A stretch of 25,756 nucleotides of DNA from a virus, in the IMG/VR virus record IMGVR_UViG_3300022200_002849, positions 1-25,756 of that record, one strand, 5' to 3'. Position numbers and translations under genes: made by a program. Below, piece by piece: positions 14,365 through 21,044 of this stretch. The notes under the pieces are model-generated. The model saw only the letters and a program-made list of their open reading frames with translations. It was not told where the DNA came from and did no database searches. Positions within the stretch are counted from its first letter, which is position 1. Each line of letters starts with the position of its first letter.

Positions 14365-15959
14365 TAGACTTTGTACTTAACAATACTATAAGTAATGTCA
14401 GCATCATCTCCGGTTGAAGTTGTCGTGTACTTAAAGGACACAGTGCCACTTGCGTCAGTTGCGCTAAATGTAATACCAGTTGCTGCGGTTTCGACATAGT
14501 CTTCATTATATGTAGGTACATTTCCTCCGTATGGCATCCCACATATAAATTTACCAGCGCGGGTAGCATCGCCACGTTTTGCTGTATAATGCACTTCAAA
14601 TCCTGCATATTTTGTGTTATCAATTGCAAAGATCGCAGTAGCAGTACTAGTATTATCAACTAAACTAGTATTATATCCGATAGATTTTTCATAGTTACCA
14701 AGTTTTAGATTTGAATTGCCATCAAAACCGATGCTTTGTGCATTATTCAAATCAATACGCTCAACAGTCGCAGCATCAATGTCTGGACGTTCAAACAAAT
14801 CGCCAATACTGATATTATTTCCGTTATTAATATCAACAATAACTGTTGTTGGATTACCAACACCCAAAAAGTCATTACCAACATCTAAGAAAATATTAAA
14901 TCCTGATACATTTCCTGCTACTGCGCCAATTTCAATACCTTGTGCTGCAACGCTATCAAACAAGTTGTGCATCATTCGAACGCCACGTGGACCACCATTG
15001 ATTGGTGCCGCACCTAACACAATTCCTTTATAGTGATTTTCAAACCATCCGTTAGAAATGGTAACACCGGTTGTGTTGTAATTTGTATATACAGCATACG
15101 TAGTACCAAGCGTGTGAATAGCATCAAGTGTTACTGCTTTAGTAACTAATGATGTTGTGCTTTGAATTTTAATGGCTGAAGTGTTTTCCAATGCATCGCC
15201 AAGTTCAGATTCTGTTAATGGACCATAAAAGTCCATATCTCGAACTACAATATCTGATGCACGATCAATTAGAAAAATGTCATTTAATTCCGTTGTTTCG
15301 AATGAAAAATCTCTTAGTGTAATATTTTCAGGGCGTGTTGCGCCGTTGTTGCCAATATTGGCACCGGTTTGATGCAAACTATCTGCGGTTCTAGCAACGT
15401 AATCATCAATTGTACTTCCATCGGCACTGGTGTAACGAATAATAGAGCTATCGCTTCCTTCGCCGTAAATTAATGCAAAAGGTGGAATTTTAATTGTACA
15501 GCAAACTTTATAAACACCGGCTGGAATAAACAAACTACGGCGAATTTCTTCATTATTTTCTCTACAAAAAATTTCGTACAATGCTCTATTAATAGCATCG
15601 CCATCGTCAGTTACACCATCACCTACTGCGCCAAAATCTTTAACGCTTACACCGTGACCTTCATCTAGTTTATCTTGTAAACTTCTGACCACATCACCGG
15701 TTGGATTAGCACCGGTTTGAACTGTGTAACCGCCATCATCTCCTTTATAGGTATATGACGACGCTAATCCCAAAATATCGCTATATTCGGTTAAAATTTC
15801 TGTATTGCCTACAACAGGAGCGCCTTCAGCAAGTGTACCATTACCAATAAACAATCTACGGTCGTCCACCGCCCAGCCAAATTCGCCGCCAGCAAGTTGT
15901 GGTAGATTTTCAATGAGACCTTTGCGGTGTGTGATTCTTGAGATTTGAACAATAGCCAT
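14364..15959 (-). CDS. Tail spike with pectate-lyase-type beta-helix
   Basis: 531 residues. The N-terminus (12-62: RKGLIENLPQLAGGEFGWAVDD, then RLFIGNG) is the small beta module often found at the start of marine phage fibre and spike proteins. SVKDFGAVGDGVTDDGDAINRAL (105-127) is the start signature of pectate_lyase_3 folds, with IPAGVY (145-150) on the next coil. Residues 150-420 are repetitive short beta coils (N-rich turns, ITLRDFSF, GVTISNGWF), followed by a C-terminal beta domain (450-531). Expected to recognise or cut surface polysaccharide. An exact late promoter lies 27 bases ahead. Catalytic residues cannot be assigned from sequence alone. Confidence 0.88.
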   Translation of the reverse strand: MAIVQISRITHRKGLIENLPQLAGGEFGWAVDDRRLFIGNGTLAEGAPVVGNTEILTEYSDILGLASSYTYKGDDGGYTVQTGANPTGDVVRSLQDKLDEGHGVSVKDFGAVGDGVTDDGDAINRALYEIFCRENNEEIRRSLFIPAGVYKVCCTIKIPPFALIYGEGSDSSIIRYTSADGSTIDDYVARTADSLHQTGANIGNNGATRPENITLRDFSFETTELNDIFLIDRASDIVVRDMDFYGPLTESELGDALENTSAIKIQSTTSLVTKAVTLDAIHTLGTTYAVYTNYNTTGVTISNGWFENHYKGIVLGAAPINGGPRGVRMMHNLFDSVAAQGIEIGAVAGNVSGFNIFLDVGNDFLGVGNPTTVIVDINNGNNISIGDLFERPDIDAATVERIDLNNAQSIGFDGNSNLKLGNYEKSIGYNTSLVDNTSTATAIFAIDNTKYAGFEVHYTAKRGDATRAGKFICGMPYGGNVPTYNEDYVETAATGITFSATDASGTVSFKYTTTSTGDDADITYSIVKYKV

Positions 15960-15985
15960 GTGTTTTTATTCCGATAAGTTTATAC

Positions 15986-15993
15986 TATTTATA
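15986..15993 (-). promoter_or_regulatory. T4-type late promoter TATAAATA of tail spike
   Basis: The minus strand reads TATAAATA at 15993-15986, overlapping the nuclease stop and 27 bases before the spike ATG, almost the same spacing as at csgF. It supports late expression of the spike gene. Confidence 0.78.
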
Positions 15994-16714
15994 CGATTTG
16001 GCTTTCGTAGTATTGTTCCACCCTCTTCCACCATTTATTACGCCAATGTTCAAACTCGTCGCCTTCGATAATAAATTCCATGTACTCAGGTGGTTTTGTG
16101 TAAATTCCTGGTTGGGATTCAGTAGGTCGCACACACATTAAAATAACACCTTTGCGAATATCAGAACCATAAACTTCATTATGTGCTTCAGAGTATGCTG
16201 CGAGTTGTAAGAAATAATCTTCAATCCATTCGCGCTTTTTGGGCTTATTTGCTTGTTTGAAGTCAAGGATTGCTTCTGATCCTTTATGTACTCCAACGCA
16301 ATCTGTGGTGCCAGCATAGATGCCTGGAAAATACAATGGAACTTCTGTCCCCCAAAACTCATCTGCATTTACAAGACCATGTTTAATGACTTCCTGCGCC
16401 ATGTCATGACTTGCCCAGCCAAATGGATTAGTGCCTTTATCTTTGATTTCACCAGTAAGCACATAATTTTCCAGATAGGTATGCATTCGAGTACCGCGAT
16501 TAGCAGCTTCTGTTGTAATCTGTTGTGCCTTTTCTACCCCAACCCGTTTTTTCCATTCCATTAGAGCTTGTTTAGCTTCTGCAGGTTTGGTTTTATCTAG
16601 GATTGTTGTTACACTGGGAACACGATCACCGGTAGGAGTAGCGTATAATCTCTTACCATCTACTTGTTCACGTGTTAATGCTTTATAATCGTACTTTTTT
16701 ACTAATTTAGACAT
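15989..16714 (-). CDS. PD-(D/E)XK family exonuclease (RecB/Cas4-like)
   Basis: 241 residues. The RecB-type nuclease order is present: GTRMH with His78, Glu124 in GTEVPLYF, Asp138 in AGTTDCV, D151-F-K153 in AILDFKQA, and the trailing Q170-LAAYSEA motif. The N-terminal PSVTTILD segment (33-40) is typical of PD-(D/E)XK nucleases in phages. No helicase domain and no Fe-S cysteine set is seen, so it is a stand-alone nuclease, probably for recombination, DNA processing or host DNA breakdown. Its own sigma70 promoter sits so close that the mRNA would be leaderless or nearly so. Neighbours are late genes, so it is an early gene embedded in a late region. Confidence 0.88.
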   Translation of the reverse strand: MSKLVKKYDYKALTREQVDGKRLYATPTGDRVPSVTTILDKTKPAEAKQALMEWKKRVGVEKAQQITTEAANRGTRMHTYLENYVLTGEIKDKGTNPFGWASHDMAQEVIKHGLVNADEFWGTEVPLYFPGIYAGTTDCVGVHKGSEAILDFKQANKPKKREWIEDYFLQLAAYSEAHNEVYGSDIRKGVILMCVRPTESQPGIYTKPPEYMEFIIEGDEFEHWRNKWWKRVEQYYESQIV

Positions 16715-16721
16715 AGTGGTT

Positions 16722-16750
16722 AGTATAACACACTACGGAAGATTTGTCAA
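16722..16750 (-). promoter_or_regulatory. Near-consensus sigma70 promoter, leaderless-type, for nuclease
   Basis: TTGACA (16750-16745), 17 bases, TATACT (16727-16722). The ATG is at 16714, seven bases after the -10 box, about where RNA should start. No Shine-Dalgarno is visible. TAGTG/CACTA arms (16735-16731 and 16718-16714) flank the -10 box and could be an operator. Confidence 0.78.
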
Positions 16751-17089
16751 TTATTTTCTTTTATTTGCAGCACGTTTTGCTGCTTGCTTCATAGTCATTT
16801 TGGCATGATCCATACTCATATTTTGTGGATTTACTTCTGCCTGTTTTTTGCTTTTGAATGTGATTTTTTCATCGTTCATGTCGGCAATACCGCCAAGTTG
16901 TCCTGATTGTACTGCTGATTGTAGTGTGTCCTTGTCAATATTAATGCCCATCTTGCTAGCCATTTGCATGAAAGCATCTACACTGATTTCGCCTGCTGCG
17001 TTTTCATCATCGGCACGACCAACAAAGAACTGAGCTAATGCTGCTAGTTCTTCGCCGTCGGCTTCACGGATGATATCGCGGATGTTCAT
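16751..17089 (-). CDS. Small putative virion protein with CTS-like N-terminus
   Basis: 112 residues. The N-terminus MNIRDIIREADG resembles the T4 capsid-targeting sequence MKTYQEFIAEA: basic or polar start, then I-x-E followed by Ala, the cleavage pattern of prohead protease gp21. Residues 12-85 are acidic and helical (EELAALAQFFVGRADDE, AFMQMASKMGINID), and the tail is basic (MTMKQAAKRAANKRK). The ATG overlaps the stop of the previous gene (TAATG). Third gene of a three-gene cassette behind a late-promoter-like element. Best guess is an internal head or core protein; this is inference. Confidence 0.65.
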   Translation of the reverse strand: MNIRDIIREADGEELAALAQFFVGRADDENAAGEISVDAFMQMASKMGINIDKDTLQSAVQSGQLGGIADMNDEKITFKSKKQAEVNPQNMSMDHAKMTMKQAAKRAANKRK

Positions 17090-17448
17090 TATTTTAGAAG
17101 ATTTTGCGCTGTGCGTTCAATTGATTCCCAGGCTTCGTCTTCATCTTCGTCGCTGCTATATGCTACGTTTGTTAATGAATTTGCCATTGTGTGCATACTA
17201 CCGCCCAGGCGATCGCCGCCGTGATCTCCGCCAATAGCACCTAAAATATGTGCATGCCAATTTGATTCGGCTGCGCGGCGTTCTTCGTATGGTAGCATTT
17301 GTAAGGCTTGATCTGCAAGACCTCTGATCTCATCCATGATGTATTCAAATTCTTGTGGATCAAATTCAACTGCTTCTGTAACAGTTTCTTCTGCCACTGG
17401 TTTAGCAACGTTGTTAAAGTTTTGTAGGATGGTGTAGATTTCGTTCAT
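17089..17448 (-). CDS. Small acidic putative virion protein
   Basis: 119 residues, acidic. The start MNEIYTILQNFNNVAKPV is followed by VAEETVTEAVEFDPQEFEYIMDEIRGL, amphipathic helices (50-75), a Gly/His segment GAIGGDHGGDRLGG (71-84) and a SSDEDEDEAWESIERTAQNLL tail. TVTE-A at about 24-28 is near the gp21 cleavage pattern. It overlaps both neighbours by one base (TAATG at each end), so the three genes are translated together. I do not recognise the family; a prohead core or internal protein is plausible from context. Confidence 0.65.
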   Translation of the reverse strand: MNEIYTILQNFNNVAKPVAEETVTEAVEFDPQEFEYIMDEIRGLADQALQMLPYEERRAAESNWHAHILGAIGGDHGGDRLGGSMHTMANSLTNVAYSSDEDEDEAWESIERTAQNLLK

Positions 17449-18320
17449 TAGATGCGCTCACGTCCTAAGTTAGATAATTCATCACCTGGCTCTTCGGGCA
17501 TTTCTGGTTCCATATCCATTTCTGGTTCTGGTGGTAATTCAGCGTCCATATCCATGTCGCCCATGCCCATATCTTCTTCGCCTGGTACGCTCATTTCTTC
17601 GCCAGTGATAACACCAACTGCTGATTCTAGTTCACCTTTAGCACCACTTAGTGCGTCGATTAAGCCCTGTAATGCGCCATCAACTGTGCTTTGGAATTGG
17701 CTAGCAGCGTCAACACCTTGCTCGCCTTTGATACCATCAACTAGTGCTGGTAGTTCTTTAACTTTTAGATCAGTCATGTTTTCAATCATTTTCTGAACTT
17801 GATCAACCATGTCTTGTGCTGCTAGTACAACTTGCGCTTGATCTACTTCCGTACCTTCCATCATTTTCTTTTTCTTGCACTTGCTAGCTTCGACCATCTT
17901 GCTCATAAACTTAATAGCACTATCGCGGTTTTCTAGAACGCTTAATAGGTTCTTGCTAACACCTAGAGCTTTTAGTTCGCTTTCTGTTAACTTACCGCCG
18001 ACTGCTACAGTTTTAACGGCATTCATATATTTGGCTTTTGAATTCATAACTTTAACCTTTGATTCTGGTTGGGATTCTGCTACTTTAGCACTTAGAGCTT
18101 GTTCCATAAACATTAACTTTAAGTAATTTGTGTTTGTTTCTCTGTAATGTCCTTCACGGCTGCTTTTGAACTCAGCAATCTTTTTGCGAGTCTCACTTAG
18201 CATTTGAACAGCAGCGTCGTGACTGACACGAGATACATCAACTTTCTTTCCAAACTGAGAAGTATAATGCTCAGAAAGTTTTTTAGAATTGAGCTTTGGT
18301 GCTAGATCATTTAGATTCAT
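17448..18320 (-). CDS. Helical putative virion or prohead-core protein, acidic tail
   Basis: 290 residues. Mainly helical: SHDAAVQMLSETRKKIAEF (33-51), LTESELKALGVSKNLLSVLE (112-131), a basic patch CKKKKMM (about 148), a long helical section 158-240 with AAQDMVDQVQKMIENM, and an acidic Met/Pro/Glu/Asp tail (250-280, MGMGDMDMDAELPPEPEMDM). Such acidic helical proteins occur among scaffold or core proteins of T4-like phages, but no family is recognised with confidence. ATG at 18320 has AAGGGA upstream, and ACTAAATA lies 27 bases before it, the same distance as the exact late promoters of other genes here. It heads a three-gene cassette. Confidence 0.7.
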   Translation of the reverse strand: MNLNDLAPKLNSKKLSEHYTSQFGKKVDVSRVSHDAAVQMLSETRKKIAEFKSSREGHYRETNTNYLKLMFMEQALSAKVAESQPESKVKVMNSKAKYMNAVKTVAVGGKLTESELKALGVSKNLLSVLENRDSAIKFMSKMVEASKCKKKKMMEGTEVDQAQVVLAAQDMVDQVQKMIENMTDLKVKELPALVDGIKGEQGVDAASQFQSTVDGALQGLIDALSGAKGELESAVGVITGEEMSVPGEEDMGMGDMDMDAELPPEPEMDMEPEMPEEPGDELSNLGRERI

Positions 18321-18771
18321 CTTCGTTAAATCCCTTAATTTTAATGTATTTAGTCAATTTAACGGTTTTGTCAAGATTGCGTTTTGCTTCCCGCATACGT
18401 TCTATATCTTCATTGATTCTAATCATTAACCATTCTCGATCATTTAAATCTTTTGCAGTTTTTAATATGCGTTTTCTATTTTCGATTTGAAAACGATAGT
18501 CTTGTATGCGTTTATCATTAACAATAAGCGTATGAGAATTTTTCCAGTCGTTTTTGCTATCAAAGATACACCAACTCATTGCGACAGCACTGGACGTCAC
18601 TGTGTCTATATACTGATCATGCTTATATAAATCATATCTATGATTATCTGTTTGATTTATAACATATTTTCCAAACACATGGTACTGTGTCCCGTCTTGT
18701 ACAATAGCAGGAACAGATTCTCGTTCAAAAAAACGTTTAATTTTTTGTGTAACACGATCAATATCAATCAT
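18307..18771 (-). CDS. Hypothetical basic helical protein
   Basis: 154 residues from ATG 18771, which overlaps the previous stop as ATGA; an in-frame TTG at 18786 would add five residues but has no ribosome-binding site. Residues 1-20 (MIDIDRVTQKIKRFFERE) are helical, 25-75 form beta strands (TQYHVFGKYVINQ, YDLYKHDQYIDTV), and 90-145 are strongly charged helices (DKRIQDYRFQIENRKRIL, INEDIERMREAKRNLDK) that may coil. No catalytic motif. It overlaps the next gene by 14 bases. I do not recognise a function. Confidence 0.7.
   Translation of the reverse strand: MIDIDRVTQKIKRFFERESVPAIVQDGTQYHVFGKYVINQTDNHRYDLYKHDQYIDTVTSSAVAMSWCIFDSKNDWKNSHTLIVNDKRIQDYRFQIENRKRILKTAKDLNDREWLMIRINEDIERMREAKRNLDKTVKLTKYIKIKGFNEDESK
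18347..18354 (-). promoter_or_regulatory. Variant late promoter ACTAAATA
   Basis: ACTAAATA (18354-18347) differs from TATAAATA at two leading bases but keeps TAAATA and the 27-base distance to the start codon at 18320. The same octamer occurs 32 bases before the gene at 19756. Confidence 0.42.
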
Positions 18772-19175
18772 ATTTCTGTAATCCAAATGTTTTGATTTTT
18801 TCCCGAAGTGTGAATATATGGCAATACATTCTCTTTTTCGTCTAATCCAATAATAATAGGTGTACCTTCAAAATCTCTTTTAAGTGCACCAAGGGAGTCA
18901 CCATCTAATAAAAACACATCTTGTGTTTCATTAACAAATGTAAAGCACCATTTTTTATCATATGCAACATTGGATAACTTCATCGGCTGTGTCCTAAATA
19001 ATAGCACTTGTAGTACTGTTTCCCAGTTACTCTGTTGCCGACGAAATCGATTCCATTCATCTATAGTTTTAATATCTTTGCCATTTATTTTAGTTGGCAA
19101 TGTTTGCTGTTTATATGGTCTATTGATGCCTGTTGGAGTTATATCAAAAGTAGTACATATCTTTATTTGTTGCAT
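18768..19175 (-). CDS. Hypothetical protein, alpha/beta
   Basis: 135 residues. It begins with a beta strand MQQIKICTTFDITPTG, then a polar helix TIDEWNRFRRQQSNWETVLQVL (38-59), and strand-rich sequence with KWCFTFVNETQDVF and TPIIIGLDEKENVLPY. No signal peptide, membrane segment or known catalytic motif. ATG at 19175 overlaps the end of the preceding small gene by 13 bases. It looks like a gene of the conserved small-protein run in T4-like marine phages, function unknown. Confidence 0.7.
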   Translation of the reverse strand: MQQIKICTTFDITPTGINRPYKQQTLPTKINGKDIKTIDEWNRFRRQQSNWETVLQVLLFRTQPMKLSNVAYDKKWCFTFVNETQDVFLLDGDSLGALKRDFEGTPIIIGLDEKENVLPYIHTSGKNQNIWITEI

Positions 19176-19387
19176 AACTCCACCAATACTTTTAATCTTT
19201 CTAATTGTTCTAGTATTGCAGGATGGCGCTCTGCTAACCCATCCCAGTCATACCTTAATGCAAACCCATTCCACTGTTCGTAGGTATTTTGTTTGACAAG
19301 TCTGCGTTCAGTTGACCCTGCGTGTCTAGCAAATACGGTCTTGCCGCCATCTGGTGATTCGTACACAATAAAAGGACTTTTTTGCAT
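19163..19387 (-). CDS. Small hypothetical protein
   Basis: 74 residues. A beta start (SPFIVYESPDGGKTVFARH) is followed by EQWNGFALRYDWDGLAERHPAILEQLERLKVLVELCN, with a C-terminal helix. The gene begins 19 bases after the terminator that follows the 99-residue gene, so it is expressed by read-through or an unrecognised promoter. It overlaps the next gene by 13 bases. No recognisable family or motif. Confidence 0.65.
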   Translation of the reverse strand: MQKSPFIVYESPDGGKTVFARHAGSTERRLVKQNTYEQWNGFALRYDWDGLAERHPAILEQLERLKVLVELCNK

Positions 19388-19405
19388 AGCGTATTTAAGG
19401 TCAAT

Positions 19406-19435
19406 AAAAAAGCCCAGTATAAAACTGGGCTTTTT
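19406..19435 (-). terminator. Strong bidirectional-type terminator
   Basis: A 12-bp perfect stem AAAAAGCCCAGT/ACTGGGCTTTTT (19435-19424 and 19418-19407 on the minus strand) with a five-base loop and a T-run. It lies 21 bases after the 99-residue gene and would end its transcript. The A-run on the other side would let it work on the plus strand too. Confidence 0.9.
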
Positions 19436-19456
19436 AGGTTTATTAACAGTAATTAA

Positions 19457-19756
19457 TTACTGATCAAAACCAGTTACGTCTGCAATAGTGTATGCTTGGC
19501 CATCACCGGCTGTGTAAGCACCTGCTGCGAAATCGCTGCTTTCGCAACCGCTTAGAATAAAATAAGCAGTTTGTGTTGAAGCTGCTGTGAAAGTACCAAC
19601 AACTTCAATAGAAGCTAGTTGCTGAATGCTCTGTACTAGAGCGTCCATGTTAGCTTGAGTCATTGCTGAACCCTTAGCGAAGCTCTTTACTAGTAGGTTA
19701 CGACCTACGGTTTCAACTGCACCTGCATAACCGTGTGCGCGAGTTACTCCTGGCAT
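19457..19756 (-). CDS. Small putative abundant virion protein
   Basis: 99 residues, Ala/Gly/Thr/Ser-rich and weakly charged: GVTRAHGYAGAVETVGRNLLVKSF (3-26), helix MTQANMDALVQSIQQLAS (32-49), then a beta-rich half with VVGTFTAASTQTAYFILSG and AYTAGDGQAYTIADV. It has a strong AAGGAG site, a late-promoter-like ACTAAATA 32 bases upstream and its own strong terminator, so it is a single-gene unit. This arrangement suits an abundant structural protein, such as a head decoration or tail component. I do not recognise the family; the structural role is inferred from composition and expression signals. Confidence 0.68.
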   Translation of the reverse strand: MPGVTRAHGYAGAVETVGRNLLVKSFAKGSAMTQANMDALVQSIQQLASIEVVGTFTAASTQTAYFILSGCESSDFAAGAYTAGDGQAYTIADVTGFDQ

Positions 19757-19787
19757 AATAATTCTCCTTAATTGTATATGTTACTAT

Positions 19788-19795
19788 TATTTAGT
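19788..19795 (-). promoter_or_regulatory. Variant late promoter ACTAAATA
   Basis: ACTAAATA (19795-19788) stands 32 bases before the ATG at 19756. The 112-base gap 19757-19868 contains this motif, the Shine-Dalgarno and an A/T-rich tract; I see no small gene in it. Confidence 0.42.
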
Positions 19796-19868
19796 AAAAA
19801 AATAAAAAATTTAATATTTGATTAATTCTTTGAACTGTTGAATATTATCGATTTCACGATCACTATGA

Positions 19869-20780
19869 CTATTTCTCACGTCCTGTGCGTATTTTCCAAG
19901 CATCTTGCTCTTTAGGTGGTGGAATGCGTAATACCCGTGGGGTTGGTGTTATTTCTAATCCCAAGAACTGTACTATCCAATTCTCCGGTGGCTCGCCACC
20001 GGCCCATTTGACTTCAGCATAACGCTGTGCATTTTGTGCAGCAAATCTTAATTTTTTATCATTACTTTTTTGTGAAACATGTGAATTTGGCGGAATATAA
20101 ACCTGATTGCCTTTATCAGATAAATCCAGATACCATACGTTGTTATATTTAACAAATCTGGCTGGTGGGCTTCCATCAGATGGACTCCAGTCAACAATAA
20201 TACTCGGTCTTAACTCGTCTGGATCTTGACTCACAACAAGTTCGTTCTTTAACTTGGCACCATAATCCATGACATTTGGTGATTCTTTTTGTTTATTGTT
20301 TAGTTCGTCTTTATCTTCCTGACTGTCTGGTGAAATAGTCAACGGCATATTTCTGGCAACGCCACTTGTAATGATATGTGCCGCTGCATCTGTAATAGAT
20401 GAACTGTTCAACCTGTCACCTGCATTAAAGATCTCGTCTATTGCACTACCAACGAATTTATTCTTTGCACTAGATCCTACTTCTTGATAAGCCATTCTGG
20501 CCAAATAAGTTCTTAACACTTGATTGTGGCTTTGCGGATTTTTTCTATAGGATTCGCCATATTCCTTCATGTAGTTGGCTCTGAGATTCTTCCATTTTTC
20601 AATGAATGCACGTGCTGCTAATTGGATGGCACGGTCGCGCAAGGCTTGGCGTTTGATATCTTCCCAATCATAACCAGGTTTACCAATATTTGACATCACA
20701 GATTTAATAAAGGCGCTAAAATCCTTTAAATCAATGATTTCATTGATCTGTTGTTCTATAATAACATCATGAATCTTCAT
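19869..20780 (-). CDS. Putative virion protein with CTS-like N-terminus
   Basis: 303 residues from ATG 20780, which overlaps the preceding gene by 14 bases; an in-frame ATG at 20834 would add 18 residues but lies deep in that gene without a ribosome-binding site. The N-terminus MKIHDVIIEQQINE again fits a T4-type capsid-targeting sequence with I-x-E at 7-9. Residues 40-110 are basic and helical (AIQLAARAFIEKWKNLRANY), followed by a polar linker and a C-terminal beta/Pro-rich domain with PSIIVDWSPSDGSPPARFVKY and WAGGEPPENWIVQFLG. No enzymatic motif seen. Best guess is an internal head or other virion protein; the evidence is the N-terminus and context only. Confidence 0.62.
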   Translation of the reverse strand: MKIHDVIIEQQINEIIDLKDFSAFIKSVMSNIGKPGYDWEDIKRQALRDRAIQLAARAFIEKWKNLRANYMKEYGESYRKNPQSHNQVLRTYLARMAYQEVGSSAKNKFVGSAIDEIFNAGDRLNSSSITDAAAHIITSGVARNMPLTISPDSQEDKDELNNKQKESPNVMDYGAKLKNELVVSQDPDELRPSIIVDWSPSDGSPPARFVKYNNVWYLDLSDKGNQVYIPPNSHVSQKSNDKKLRFAAQNAQRYAEVKWAGGEPPENWIVQFLGLEITPTPRVLRIPPPKEQDAWKIRTGREK

Positions 20781-21015
20781 CGGTACGTTTGAGGCTCCGT
20801 TCAAATTTTCTCGGGTCCCGCGACCGAATAGCATTTAATAGTTTACGGTTTAATACTTCTGCATCTTCTTCAGAATAATTAGAATCAATGAATTCCATTA
20901 GTCTAATAGCACTAGAAATTACATTGTTAGCGCGACTCTCAACTAAATGAGAGCGATCGCGCTCAACATACATGCTTTCTAATTCTTCAAGAATGCTTCG
21001 TGTGCGTTTTTGCAT
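20767..21015 (-). CDS. Small helical hypothetical protein
   Basis: 82 residues, almost entirely charged helix: MQKRTRSILEELESMYVERDRSHLVESRANNVISSAIRLMEFI, then SEEDAEVLNRKLLNAIRSRDPRKFERSLKR. I-L-E at 8-10 followed by Glu is compatible with a gp21-type cleavage site, but chance is likely in such a helix. AATAAATA lies 22 bases before the ATG. The sequence has the look of a small protein conserved in marine T4-like phages. Function unknown; a virion role is suggested by its coupling to the next gene. Confidence 0.7.
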   Translation of the reverse strand: MQKRTRSILEELESMYVERDRSHLVESRANNVISSAIRLMEFIDSNYSEEDAEVLNRKLLNAIRSRDPRKFERSLKRTDEDS

Positions 21016-21036
21016 CGCGGTTCTCTTTCAATATTG

Positions 21037-21044
21037 TATTTATT
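21037..21044 (-). promoter_or_regulatory. Possible late promoter AATAAATA
   Basis: AATAAATA (21044-21037) fits the NATAAATA form reported for T4-like cyanophage late promoters and lies 22 bases before the ATG at 21015. It overlaps the stop codon of the preceding gene. Confidence 0.5.
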
